64,000 nucleotides of DNA from Lactobacillus sp. CBA3606 (GTDB taxonomy: Bacteria > Bacillota > Bacilli > Lactobacillales > Lactobacillaceae), in NCBI RefSeq assembly GCF_002970935.1, contig NZ_CP027194.1:496001-560000 (forward strand), given 5' to 3'. The notes beneath the pieces are model-generated. The model had not been told where the DNA came from, did no database searches, and saw nothing but the letters and a program-made list of their open reading frames with translations. Both the position numbers and the translations under genes were made by a program. This document shows, piece after piece, positions 28,401 to 37,442 of this stretch (its first letter is position 1; every line of letters starts with the position of its first letter).

Positions 28401-29318
28401 CTAAGCCCGGGGATGGTATTTATTATAAACCTCCGCCAGTCGCTTTTTGGTAATATGCGTGTAAATTTGCGTCGTTGAAATGTCCGCATGACCCAATAGC
28501 TCTTGTACCACCCGCAAATCAGCGCCATTTTCCAAAATATGCGTTGCAAACGAATGGCGCAAGGTATGCGGGGTCACATCTTTTTCAATGCCAGCCGCTT
28601 TCACACTGGCTTTCAGATTTTTCCAAACACCCTGTCGTGTCAGTTGCCCACCGTGATTATTAAGAAATATATAAGTATTTCGTCGCTTAGGTGAAACTAA
28701 CTTGGGCCGGGCTGTTTTAAGGTAACGTTCAACGAAATCAATCGCAATATCACCGATTGGAATAATCCGTTCCTTATCACCCTTACCAATCGTTTGTACC
28801 AAGCCTAAGTCTAAATGTAAATCATCCATTTTTAAATTAATCGTTTCACTGACTCGTAGACCAGTTGCGTACATTACTTCCAGTAGCGCCCGATCGCGTA
28901 AACCTAAAGTGGTGTCTAGCTTAGGCACTGCTAATAGCCGTTCGACCTCGTGCGCCGACAAGACTTGTGGCAAATGTTGTGCCCGTTTAGGGGTGTCGAT
29001 TTTTAGCATTGGATCTTGATCAATCTGTCGTAATTGCACCAGATATTGAAAAAATTTCCGTAAACTAGAAACCGCATGAATAATTGTATTCCGCGACTTA
29101 CCCGTCTCATCTAAAACTTGAAGATAATTTAGAATCACATAACGATCGACTACCTTGAATGACGCAATTTTTTGAGTGGTCAAATAACCACAAAATTCGG
29201 TCAAATCCTGCCGATAACTTTTAATACTATTCGTAACTAGCCCGCGTTCGACACGCAAAAAATGCAGGTAGTCAGCAAGCTGGTCCTGCATCTCTCGATT
29301 AATCGTCGGCTTCGTCAT
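28401..29318 (-). CDS. xerD: Tyrosine recombinase XerD
   Basis: Resolves chromosome dimers at dif together with XerC (not in this window). The N-terminal SAM-like core-binding domain is followed by the catalytic domain with Arg155 (ATGLRVSE), Lys179, His251 and Arg254 (HTLRHSFATH), His277 (LLGHADIS) and nucleophile Tyr286 (YTHI). Length 305 is normal. The ATG chosen has GAGG six bases upstream and lies inside the end of cvfB. The chromosomal context with scpAB favours XerD over a mobile-element integrase. Confidence 0.94.
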   Translation of the reverse strand: MTKPTINREMQDQLADYLHFLRVERGLVTNSIKSYRQDLTEFCGYLTTQKIASFKVVDRYVILNYLQVLDETGKSRNTIIHAVSSLRKFFQYLVQLRQIDQDPMLKIDTPKRAQHLPQVLSAHEVERLLAVPKLDTTLGLRDRALLEVMYATGLRVSETINLKMDDLHLDLGLVQTIGKGDKERIIPIGDIAIDFVERYLKTARPKLVSPKRRNTYIFLNNHGGQLTRQGVWKNLKASVKAAGIEKDVTPHTLRHSFATHILENGADLRVVQELLGHADISTTQIYTHITKKRLAEVYNKYHPRA

Positions 29319-30186
29319 CGCTAACCTCAATTAACTTAATTTCACCGGGTTGTTGACTAATGAGTCGTTGCTTCAATAAATTACCGACGGCGCGCTTAAA
29401 TTGTGACTTACTAATCCCAAAATAGGTCCGAATATCTTCGGGATCACTTTTATCCCAAAAAGGTAATGTATGAGTGCCTTGATGTTGTAATGCCGCTAAT
29501 AACATCTGAGCATCATCGCCAATTTCTTCATAGCCCCGGGGCTTCAAAGAAAGGTTCATTTCGCCATCACGTAAGTTACCGATGACCCGGGCCTTCATGT
29601 GCTGCCCCAGACGTGGTTCTTGATCTCGTTCTGAAGGGTGCACAAAACCCAAATGACCATCATCAGTAATCACGGAAGTTCCCGCCATTTTTAAGCGAAA
29701 GACCGTCACAACTGTATCAGTATTTTTAACTTGGTTACGATCATAAGGCGTCGCAATTTCCGCAAAATAAGTTTGATCGGCTAAAGTACCCCATAACCGT
29801 TGCTTGTTATCCCGCGCGAGCTTAACCATTAATCGATCGTCTTTTTTAGGCCATAGCCGACTAATCGTTGGCAATTCATCCAATGAAACCACTAAATCTT
29901 TGTTTGGTAACCCAACATCGACAAACACCCCTAAATCATGGCGTGTGCGCACAACAGTCCCCCAAACATAATGGTCAAATGAGATTTCAGGAATATGCCG
30001 CGTTAATTGTAACCGATGTTGCTCATTTTCATAAGCAAACCCTTCATATAAGCCACCGATATGTAACGGTTGTTCTGGTTCCAACTTATCAACCCAGAAC
30101 GTTTCACCATTAACTTGTACAAAATACGCATCATCATTTTCATCCGTTACCTTACCTGTAACGACCGTTCCCATAATACTTTCCAT
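29299..30186 (-). CDS. cvfB: S1-like RNA-binding protein CvfB
   Basis: CvfB (YitL) family: tandem S1-like OB domains and a C-terminal winged helix. HDLGVFVDVGLPNKDLVVS is a typical S1 core, and KSDPEDIRTYFGISKSQFKRAVG the winged-helix end. It regulates virulence or RNA metabolism in Staphylococcus. Its role in lactobacilli is unknown. AAAGGAGTTAAAC precedes the ATG. The overlap with xerD suggests cotranslation. Confidence 0.9.
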   Translation of the reverse strand: MESIMGTVVTGKVTDENDDAYFVQVNGETFWVDKLEPEQPLHIGGLYEGFAYENEQHRLQLTRHIPEISFDHYVWGTVVRTRHDLGVFVDVGLPNKDLVVSLDELPTISRLWPKKDDRLMVKLARDNKQRLWGTLADQTYFAEIATPYDRNQVKNTDTVVTVFRLKMAGTSVITDDGHLGFVHPSERDQEPRLGQHMKARVIGNLRDGEMNLSLKPRGYEEIGDDAQMLLAALQHQGTHTLPFWDKSDPEDIRTYFGISKSQFKRAVGNLLKQRLISQQPGEIKLIEVSDDEADD

Positions 30187-30202
30187 GTTTAACTCCTTTA
30201 TA

Positions 30203-30661
30203 TTATTGCAAACTCAAATGTAAAACTTGAATAATACAATAAGTAATGCCGGCCGCAATAATCGGGCCAGCCGCAATTCCACGTAACAACACCACACCTA
30301 AGATAGTCCCAAAAACTAATGCCACTGTAATTTCTGGCGTTGCCGATAATAAACCGACACCGTGAAATGACAGCACTGAGACTAACACACCACAGGCAAC
30401 TGCAATCCAACCGACTGGCGATTTGAAAGCATGCCATAAATCCTTAAAACCAACTTGACCCGTGGCAATTGGAATGAGGATGGCAACCGTAATGACGGTC
30501 ACGCCCCAATTAATCCCCTTTTGCCCAATCGTCGTCAATAATTTATTCGTATTTGGAATGAGCTTAATCAGTAAAACAACCACGGTGGCAATTTGCAAGG
30601 ATTGATTCTTACCTAGCCAAGCCACCACTAAAATAGCTAATAAAAATAGCCAACTTTCCAT
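30203..30661 (-). CDS. DUF441 (UPF0756) membrane protein
   Basis: Very hydrophobic protein of 152 residues with four or five membrane helices. The N-terminus ([20 protein letters not shown]), the central [12 protein letters not shown] loop and the ending [16 protein letters not shown] match the UPF0756/YtwI family. Function unknown. GAGGTGTCAT precedes the ATG chosen. It opens the run to cvfB, xerD, ribT and the condensin genes. Confidence 0.85.
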   Translation of the reverse strand: MESWLFLLAILVVAWLGKNQSLQIATVVVLLIKLIPNTNKLLTTIGQKGINWGVTVITVAILIPIATGQVGFKDLWHAFKSPVGWIAVACGVLVSVLSFHGVGLLSATPEITVALVFGTILGVVLLRGIAAGPIIAAGITYCIIQVLHLSLQ

Positions 30662-30744
30662 ATGACACCTCACGTGATATTAATTGTAACTGAAAACGCA
30701 CCAGATAGCGAGGTTTGACCGCAATTAACTCATAATATGTATAT

Positions 30745-30773
30745 AAAAAGCCGCCGCAAAGCGACGACTTTTT
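30745..30773 (-). terminator. Terminator after pyk
   Basis: AGTCGTCGC and GCGGCGGCT arms with a three-base loop and five U residues. The other strand also has a U run. Confidence 0.88.
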
Positions 30774-30794
30774 ACGTTCAAATTAAATTTGAAA

Positions 30795-32555
30795 TTAAAG
30801 TGCGTTAGATGCACCGCGGTAAATGAACCCACGACGTGAATCAACTGTGATCAATTGACCATCAGCAATAACAGAAGTTGCATCCTTAACACCAACGATA
30901 ACTGGAATCCCCATTGAGATACCAACAACCGCAGCGTGTGAAGTTAAACCACCGTTTTCAACAATCAAAGCACTAGACTTTTCAATTGCTGGCAAGTAGT
31001 CTTTGTCGGTCGTCTTAGTAACTAAAACGCCGCCTTCAACAGCCTTGTCAATTGCTTCTTGCGCAGAAGTAGCAATAACAGCCTTACCAATGACAGTTTC
31101 GTCACCGACACCTTGGCCATCAGCTAATTTTGAGCCGATTAATTGAATCTTCATGATATTAGTTGTCCCACGTTCACCAACTGGAACCCCAGCGGTGATC
31201 AAGATTAAGTCGCCTTCCTTGGCAAAACCAAGTTCAACAGCTTTAGAAGCAGCTAAATCAAACATGTCATCGGTTGTTTCTGGTTTTTCAGCCACGATTG
31301 GTTGAACACCCCAGTTAACCATCAAACCACGTTGTGTCCGTTCGTCGAAAGTGATTGCTAAAATGTCAGCATCTGGACGGTACTTTGAAATCATCTTAGC
31401 AGTGTAGCCAGATTCAGTCGCAGCAACAATCGTCTTGATACCCAAGTTTTTAGCAGCCCGAGCAATCGCGATACCAATGGTTTCAGTAACACTAGTCTTA
31501 TCGAAACGGTTTAATTGTAAACTACCGTTTTCAGCTAAAGTGTTTTCAGCCTTTTGGTCGATTTTAGCCATCATAGCAACTGATTCAACTGGGTAAAGCC
31601 CATTAGCACTTTCACCTGAAAGCATCGTTGCGTCAGTACCATCAAAGACAGCATTGGCAACGTCAGAAGCTTCGGCACGAGTAGGACGTGGGTTTTCTTG
31701 CATTGAATCAAGCATTTGAGTAGCCGTAATAACTGGCATCCCTAAAGCATTACATTTCTTGATCAAGCTCTTTTGTACCAAAGGTACATTTTCAGCTGGA
31801 ATTTCAACACCCATGTCACCACGAGCAACCATCAAACCATCACAAACCTTAAGAATTTCATCGACATTGTCGATACCTTCTTGTGATTCGATCTTAGGGA
31901 AGATTTGAACATGTTCCATATGCTTTTCTTCGAGTAATTCATGGATGTCTAAGACATCTTGTGGCTTACGAACGAAAGAAGCAGCAATATAGTTGATTTC
32001 GTGATCCAAACCGAAGCGAATATCGCTTGAGTCCTTTTCAGTAATCCCTGGTAAGTTGATTGAAACGCCAGGAGCGTTGGTCCCTTTACGTGAACCTAGA
32101 ACACCGGCGTTTTGGACAGTGGTAACCAATTCGCGGTTAGCTTCGTCTTTTTCGTCAATCTTCATGTCTAATAAACCATCATCGAAGAGGACATGACCAC
32201 CAATATGAACATCGTCATAAAGGCCATCATAGGTAACGGCAATTCTGTCATGAGTTGATTCTAGAGAATCATCCATGGAAATACGTACCTTATCACCGAT
32301 CTTGTATTCAGACTTACCATCTTTTTGAACAGTTGTCCGAATTTCAGCACCCTTAGTATCAAGCATGATACCAACAGTCTTACCCGTAATCTTTTCAGCT
32401 TCATGAACCTTGTTTAAACGATCCAAATGTTCTTCATGATCTCCATGTGAGAAGTTAAAGCGGAAAATATTTGCGCCGGCTTCAATCAATTTAACAATAG
32501 TGTCGATATCGGTGCTGGCAGGACCAAGTGTTGAAACAATCTTGGTTTTCTTCAT
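30795..32555 (-). CDS. pyk: Pyruvate kinase with C-terminal PEP-utiliser domain
   Basis: Converts PEP and ADP to pyruvate and ATP. Substrate and metal motifs include IFRFNFSHGDHEEH, FPKIESQEG, MVARGDMGVEIP and TQMLDSM, followed by MLSGESANG. Beyond residue 480 an extra domain with ENGGLTSHAAVVGIS matches the PEP-utilising mobile domain found in many Bacillales and Lactobacillales pyruvate kinases (586 residues total). Its His is intact. Cotranscribed with pfkA, 74 bases upstream. Ribosome-binding site AAGGGAGAG. Confidence 0.98.
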   Translation of the reverse strand: MKKTKIVSTLGPASTDIDTIVKLIEAGANIFRFNFSHGDHEEHLDRLNKVHEAEKITGKTVGIMLDTKGAEIRTTVQKDGKSEYKIGDKVRISMDDSLESTHDRIAVTYDGLYDDVHIGGHVLFDDGLLDMKIDEKDEANRELVTTVQNAGVLGSRKGTNAPGVSINLPGITEKDSSDIRFGLDHEINYIAASFVRKPQDVLDIHELLEEKHMEHVQIFPKIESQEGIDNVDEILKVCDGLMVARGDMGVEIPAENVPLVQKSLIKKCNALGMPVITATQMLDSMQENPRPTRAEASDVANAVFDGTDATMLSGESANGLYPVESVAMMAKIDQKAENTLAENGSLQLNRFDKTSVTETIGIAIARAAKNLGIKTIVAATESGYTAKMISKYRPDADILAITFDERTQRGLMVNWGVQPIVAEKPETTDDMFDLAASKAVELGFAKEGDLILITAGVPVGERGTTNIMKIQLIGSKLADGQGVGDETVIGKAVIATSAQEAIDKAVEGGVLVTKTTDKDYLPAIEKSSALIVENGGLTSHAAVVGISMGIPVIVGVKDATSVIADGQLITVDSRRGFIYRGASNAL

Positions 32556-32629
32556 AAGAAAAATCTCTCCCTTGAAAGTTTTTATAAAAAGACATTTACG
32601 TCATTTTTATCAAATTAGTAAAAAACAAA

Positions 32630-33592
32630 TTAGTTAAATGAAATCTCATCATTCAACTTAGTCAATGATAGTTCAGATTCATGTTTAGAATCAAACAAAT
32701 CTAAAATACTATGGTTAACCAATTGATTATTTTGGATTCCAACGGCGACGCCACCCTTACCCGCAAGTAAGAGTTCAACTGCATAGGCGCCCATCTTGCT
32801 GGCCATAACACGGTCTTTAGCAGTTGGACGACCCCCACGTTGCATATGACCAATTGTATTGGCCCGGGCATCAAAGTCACCATATTCAGATAACTTTTCA
32901 ACAAATTCAGCTGCACCCATGACACCTTCCGCCAAAACAACAATGTTGCTTCGATGGCCGTTAGCCCGGTTGTACTTAATTTTGTTGGCGATGGTTTCCA
33001 TATCCCAATCTTGTTCAGGAATCACGATAGCGTCGGCACCAGCTGAAACGCCAGCCCACATAGCAACGTCACCAGCTCCACGACCCATAACTTCCACAAC
33101 GAAAGTCCGGTCATGACTGTGTGCCGTATCATGAATCCGATCAAGTGCTTCAACGTCAGTATTAACTGCCGTATCAAACCCAATCGTGAAATCAGTAAAT
33201 GGAATATCGTTATCAATTGTTCCTGGTAATCCAATAGTGTTATAACCATGTTCAGTTAAGCGCAAGGCCCCATGATAAGACCCGTCGCCACCAATAACTA
33301 CCAAGGCATCAATACCAAACTTCTTTAGTTGTTCGATACCTTTCAATTGACCTTCAACTTGAGCGAATTCAGGATAACGTGCTGAATAAAGTAATGTGCC
33401 ACCTTGTTCAATCACACCATCCAAATCTGCTGACTCTAATTTATGAATGTCGCCAGCAACCAATCCGGCAAAACCGTAGTTGATGCCGTATGCTTCTAAC
33501 CCTTCGGCCATTGCTTTACGAGCAACAGCACGAACGGCCGCATTCATACCAGGAGCGTCACCGCCACTGGTTAAAATACCAATGCGTTTCAT
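32630..33592 (-). CDS. pfkA: ATP-dependent 6-phosphofructokinase
   Basis: Commits fructose-6-phosphate to glycolysis. The ATP site ([23 protein letters not shown]), catalytic [14 protein letters not shown] and effector-site MGRGAGDVA motifs are intact, with [16 protein letters not shown] near the C-terminus. Length 320 is typical of allosteric bacterial enzymes. GAGGTGAAAAA precedes the ATG. The promoter contains a perfect palindrome between the -35 and -10 boxes and another at the start of the transcript. Confidence 0.98.
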   Translation of the reverse strand: MKRIGILTSGGDAPGMNAAVRAVARKAMAEGLEAYGINYGFAGLVAGDIHKLESADLDGVIEQGGTLLYSARYPEFAQVEGQLKGIEQLKKFGIDALVVIGGDGSYHGALRLTEHGYNTIGLPGTIDNDIPFTDFTIGFDTAVNTDVEALDRIHDTAHSHDRTFVVEVMGRGAGDVAMWAGVSAGADAIVIPEQDWDMETIANKIKYNRANGHRSNIVVLAEGVMGAAEFVEKLSEYGDFDARANTIGHMQRGGRPTAKDRVMASKMGAYAVELLLAGKGGVAVGIQNNQLVNHSILDLFDSKHESELSLTKLNDEISFN

Positions 33593-33636
33593 TTTTTCAC
33601 CTCAGGCAATAAATTGAGTTCGTAACTCCATGAGTA

Positions 33637-33665
33637 ATTTTAACACTTTTACCAAAAGTTGTCTG
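33637..33665 (-). promoter_or_regulatory. pfkA-pyk promoter with embedded palindrome
   Basis: CAGACA, 17 bases, TAAAAT with an extended -10 (TGT). The spacer holds a perfect palindrome, ACTTTT-GGT-AAAAGT. A second one, GAGTT-ACG-AACTC, follows just after the expected start site. Confidence 0.65.
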
Positions 33666-33705
33666 TTATTTTTTGAAATTAAATATGATTAAAAACGCCG
33701 TCACA

Positions 33706-36700
33706 TCAAGGGGTTTCGCTTTTTACGACAACATTATCGCGACCTAACAGGCTTGTAAGCGCTCCAACCATTTTTTCATCATCCGTCACCCAATACTGGG
33801 AATTTAGTTCAACTGTCTTACGAGCAGTGGCGGAATAGATCAAAACCGGGTTTGGCCCGGGGGCTTGCCGTAAAATCGTCAGAATCTGCTTTTGAATTGT
33901 TGGGGTTGCCTGGTCCGCTGTTAATCGTAAAAATAGCTGGCTCGTTGGTGCCGTAAAACTAGCTGCCGGTTGCCATTGATCAACAATCAGTTGTAACCCA
34001 CGCTGTTGTTCTACTTTGCCACTAACTAATACGACGGTTTCCGATTTCAACTCGGCCTGTAACCGTTGATAGGTGTTAGGGAAAATCGTTAGATCAATTT
34101 CGCCAGACAAATCACTACCCGTGGCAAAGGCCATCGGTTGTCCTCGTTTGGTCCGAATAACCCGTGTCTTCGTAATATAGACCAATAATTTCACGCGTGC
34201 TTCAGCACGGCACGCACTAATTAACGTTGTTCGCTGCTGTTGTGCCAGCCAACGATAGGCTTCCACCGGATGTCCTGACACGTATGCCCCCAGATAGTCG
34301 ACCTCTTTGGCCAATCGTTCACCTAGCGGTAATTCTGGTTGCTTTTTGATAGTCGGCGCTAATGAAGCAAACAAGCTCATACTATTTCCCGCCAATTCGG
34401 CACTAGACATTAGTTCTGGCACGGCGGTTAGTAGTTCCGCTCGATTCAAACCAAAATGATCCAAAGCACCCGCATAAATTAAGGCTGTCATTAGATCCGG
34501 CTTCAACCATTGTGAATCAAGCCGCTGCATCAACTGCTGCAAGCTTTTAAACGGCCCATTTGCTTGCCGTTCAGTCACAATACTACTAATAAAATCGCGC
34601 CGTAAACCCTTAATTGAACTCAGGCCAAAGATGATACTTTCGCCGTCCCAATCAAAATAATTGCGACTACGATTAATGTCTGGCGGCACGATTTTGACAT
34701 GGTGTTGTTTAGCTTCCCCTAAGTATTGCTTTAATTTGGTCCCGTTACCCAGGATTGAATTCATGAGTGACGTGAAAAAAGCACCAGGATAATGCACCTT
34801 TAAATAAGCTAATTCAAACGCCATCTTGCTATAAGCCACCGCATGTGACCGATTAAAGCCGTAATTGGCGAATTGTTCAATATATTGGTACACTTCGGCC
34901 GCCACCGCGGTTGAAAAATGTAAAGCTGCTGCCCCTGTCATAAACTTTTGTCGCATCTCATCAAGGACGATTTTCTTCTTTTTACTCATTGCGCGCCGCA
35001 ACAAATCCGCTTCCCCGAGGCTAAAGCCCCCCATCACGGCGGCCACCTGCATCACTTGTTCCTGATAAACCAAAATACCATAGGTGGGGCCTAAAATAGG
35101 TTTAAGCGCATCGGCGGGATAAGTGACCGCTTCAGTCCCTTTTTTACGCGCAATAAAGTGATCAATGTTTTCCATTGGTCCTGGCCGGTAAAGCGCATTG
35201 ACTGCGGCAACTAGTTCAAAATTATCGGGATGTAGTTGGCGTAAGACGTTCCGAATCCCAGCTGATTCAAATTGGAAAACGCCCGTCGTATCTCCTGCTT
35301 GAAATAATTGCAACGTTTTTTCATCATTTAGATCAATTTTTGTCAGGGCCAACGGCTGGCCTGTTTGACGTTGCACATAATGAAGCGCACTCGCCATTAA
35401 AGATAAATTTCGCAAACCCAAGAAATCCATCTTTAACAATCCCACGGCTTCCACCGTGTCTTTGGTATATTGGGTCATCAGCATCGTTTCACTACCCGCT
35501 TGTAAGGGCACAATTTGAATTAACGGAACCTGACTCAATACCACCCCCGCCGCATGTGTTGAATAGTGTCGCGGTAGCCCTTCAATGCGTTGTGCCGTTT
35601 GAAAGAGCAACTGATTCTTACTGGAATCGGCTACGAGGTTTTGCAGTCGGCGGGACGCTTGATAAGCGGCTTTCAAGGTAATGTGTAACTGATTAGGGAT
35701 GGCTGCACTCCAATCACTCATCTCAAAAGTCGATAGGCCAAAGACCCGACCAACGTCTCGTAAAGCTTGTTTAGCCGCCAAGGTCCCAAAGGTAATGATT
35801 TGTGCCACCCGGTCATGGCCGTATTTGTCATGGACATAGGTCAAGACTTGCTCACGACGATTATCCGGAATATCTAAATCAATATCCGGCATGTTCGCCC
35901 GTTTGGCATTTAAAAATCGTTCAAATAAGAGCTCATATTTGATTGGATCAACATCCGTTATTTGCAACACGTAAGCCACGAGTGACCCCGCTGCTGACCC
36001 CCGGCCTGGTCCGGTTGTAATTTGAGCCTGATGCGCATAATTCATGACATCCCACACAATTAGGAAGTAATCATCAAATCCCATCTGATCGATGACTTCT
36101 AATTCATGATCCAAGCGCTGATGATACGTCTCAGTAGCAGTTGTCGCTGGCATTGCTGCCAAACGCTGTTGTAATCCTTGTTCACAGAGCTGGCGTAAAT
36201 ATTGGGTTGCCGGTTGTTGGTCAGGTGTGGGAAACTTTGGTAGCTGGGGTTTTTGAAAAACTAAGGTGACTTGACAAGCGGCAGCAATCTCAGCCGTAGC
36301 TGCAACGGCAGCCGTTAAATCCAACTCAGTATACGCTGCAATCAGGTCGGCGGGCGCCCGTAAATAATGACTGCCCGGCACCGTCTGCAATTGTTCCGGC
36401 TGGTCAATTTGTTGACCACCGCCGATTGCTTGCAAGACTGAAACGGCAAAATAATCCGTCGCTTGGACGTAATCCACCGGATCTAAAGCGACAATTGGCA
36501 CTTGTAACTGCTGCGCAAATTGTACTAAAGTTGTCCGCAAAGCCGGTGATTGATCTAACGAGACCCCCAAATAAAGACTATCGGCAGTCGTTGCTGCCTG
36601 TAGTTGCTGTACCCAGGCAGTCGCAGCTTGGGCGTTATCTTGTAATAATAACGTGGCCAACTCACTATTCCGAGCTGGCGTTAATACCATTAAATGACCC

Positions 36701-37059
36701 AAATGTGGGGTCACCGCTGCTAAAGTTAAGGGTGCCGCCTTAGTGGCCGTTTGTTTCAAGGTTGATAGTTGCATTAACGCTTGATAACCGGTCCAGTCTT
36801 TAGCTAAAACGATTAAACTAAACGTTTGCTCACTTTCCGGACGTTGACTAGCCAACGTTAAATTAATCCCTAAAATTGGGGTAATCTCAGCTTGACGACA
36901 GGCATTATAAAAATCCACAATGCCATACATCACGTCAACATCAGTCAATGCCAACGCAGGGTACCCTTGTTGCTTCGCTGCTTGGACCAAATCAGTGACG
37001 GTACTTGTACTTTGCAGTAAACTAAAGGTACTCATCACTTGTAGGGGAATATATTGCAT
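33706..37059 (-). CDS. dnaE: DNA polymerase III alpha subunit DnaE
   Basis: Second replicative polymerase of low-GC Gram-positives, extending primers on the lagging strand before PolC takes over. Order of parts: PHP domain (about 1-210), polymerase core with the catalytic aspartates in PDIDLDIPD (about 390), fingers, a helix-hairpin-helix region and an OB fold (about 950-1030). Length 1117 is normal. The PHP metal-ligand histidines are replaced: LQVMSTFSLL and LTDVDVMYG stand where related proteins have LQVHSGYSLL and LTDDHVMYG. AAAGGAGCCC precedes the ATG. Confidence 0.96.
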   Translation of the reverse strand: MQYIPLQVMSTFSLLQSTSTVTDLVQAAKQQGYPALALTDVDVMYGIVDFYNACRQAEITPILGINLTLASQRPESEQTFSLIVLAKDWTGYQALMQLSTLKQTATKAAPLTLAAVTPHLGHLMVLTPARNSELATLLLQDNAQAATAWVQQLQAATTADSLYLGVSLDQSPALRTTLVQFAQQLQVPIVALDPVDYVQATDYFAVSVLQAIGGGQQIDQPEQLQTVPGSHYLRAPADLIAAYTELDLTAAVAATAEIAAACQVTLVFQKPQLPKFPTPDQQPATQYLRQLCEQGLQQRLAAMPATTATETYHQRLDHELEVIDQMGFDDYFLIVWDVMNYAHQAQITTGPGRGSAAGSLVAYVLQITDVDPIKYELLFERFLNAKRANMPDIDLDIPDNRREQVLTYVHDKYGHDRVAQIITFGTLAAKQALRDVGRVFGLSTFEMSDWSAAIPNQLHITLKAAYQASRRLQNLVADSSKNQLLFQTAQRIEGLPRHYSTHAAGVVLSQVPLIQIVPLQAGSETMLMTQYTKDTVEAVGLLKMDFLGLRNLSLMASALHYVQRQTGQPLALTKIDLNDEKTLQLFQAGDTTGVFQFESAGIRNVLRQLHPDNFELVAAVNALYRPGPMENIDHFIARKKGTEAVTYPADALKPILGPTYGILVYQEQVMQVAAVMGGFSLGEADLLRRAMSKKKKIVLDEMRQKFMTGAAALHFSTAVAAEVYQYIEQFANYGFNRSHAVAYSKMAFELAYLKVHYPGAFFTSLMNSILGNGTKLKQYLGEAKQHHVKIVPPDINRSRNYFDWDGESIIFGLSSIKGLRRDFISSIVTERQANGPFKSLQQLMQRLDSQWLKPDLMTALIYAGALDHFGLNRAELLTAVPELMSSAELAGNSMSLFASLAPTIKKQPELPLGERLAKEVDYLGAYVSGHPVEAYRWLAQQQRTTLISACRAEARVKLLVYITKTRVIRTKRGQPMAFATGSDLSGEIDLTIFPNTYQRLQAELKSETVVLVSGKVEQQRGLQLIVDQWQPAASFTAPTSQLFLRLTADQATPTIQKQILTILRQAPGPNPVLIYSATARKTVELNSQYWVTDDEKMVGALTSLLGRDNVVVKSETP

Positions 37060-37092
37060 CTTAGGGCTCCTTTCTGAAGATTAATTGATTTC

Positions 37093-37121
37093 ATTATACC
37101 AAACAGTTGTTCCAGACGGCA
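37093..37121 (-). promoter_or_regulatory. Possible dnaE promoter
   Basis: A perfect TATAAT lies about 34 bases upstream of the ATG. The hexamer 17 bases further up (TGCCGT) is a poor -35. Confidence 0.4.
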
Positions 37122-37133
37122 GTCATAAGGTAA

Positions 37134-37161
37134 TTGCATTTCTGATTAGTTGTGCTAAAAT
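37134..37161 (+). promoter_or_regulatory. yjzD promoter
   Basis: TTGCAT, 16 bases, TAAAAT with an extended -10 (TGC), about 25 bases before the yjzD ATG. Confidence 0.65.
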
Positions 37162-37186
37162 TACTTTCACTGGGAGGTGTTAGAAT

Positions 37187-37387
37187 ATGACTAAACAAAT
37201 CATGGTAATCGTTTGGAGTGTTATTTTTGGTGAAGTCATCGGTTATATCGGTGGTGCACTTGAACAAATGACTTACAATTTTGGCGAAATCGGCGTGGTT
37301 TCAGCAATTTTTGCCTTAATTATGGTCAACGGCATTTCATACATTACTAATCATTCTATGCCCATTAAAGGTGCCAAAAACAAGTAA
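37187..37387 (+). CDS. yjzD: YjzD family small membrane protein (DUF2929)
   Basis: 66 residues with two predicted membrane helices (about 5-26 and 36-54). The GEVIGYIGGAL segment and the C-terminal ISYITNHSMP fit the DUF2929/YjzD family. Function unknown. It is one of only three plus-strand genes here, divergent from dnaE, with its own promoter, a strong GGGAGGTG site and a terminator shared with clpB. Confidence 0.82.
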   Translation: MTKQIMVIVWSVIFGEVIGYIGGALEQMTYNFGEIGVVSAIFALIMVNGISYITNHSMPIKGAKNK

Positions 37388-37400
37388 ACTGGCTAAAAAT

Positions 37401-37440
37401 AAAAACCCGACTTAGTCGTCATTGACTAAGCCGGGTTTTT
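37401..37440. terminator. Bidirectional terminator between yjzD and clpB
   Basis: Arms AAAACCCG-ACTTAGTC and GACTAAG-CCGGGTTTT form a stem of about 16 pairs. U runs occur on both strands between the two convergent genes. Confidence 0.9.
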
Positions 37441-37442
37441 GT

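Noticed and set aside
28401-29318. Tyrosine recombinase as mark of an integrated element
   Set aside because: It overlaps cvfB, sits in the conserved condensin neighbourhood and has XerD-like features. No attachment-site repeats or phage genes are nearby.
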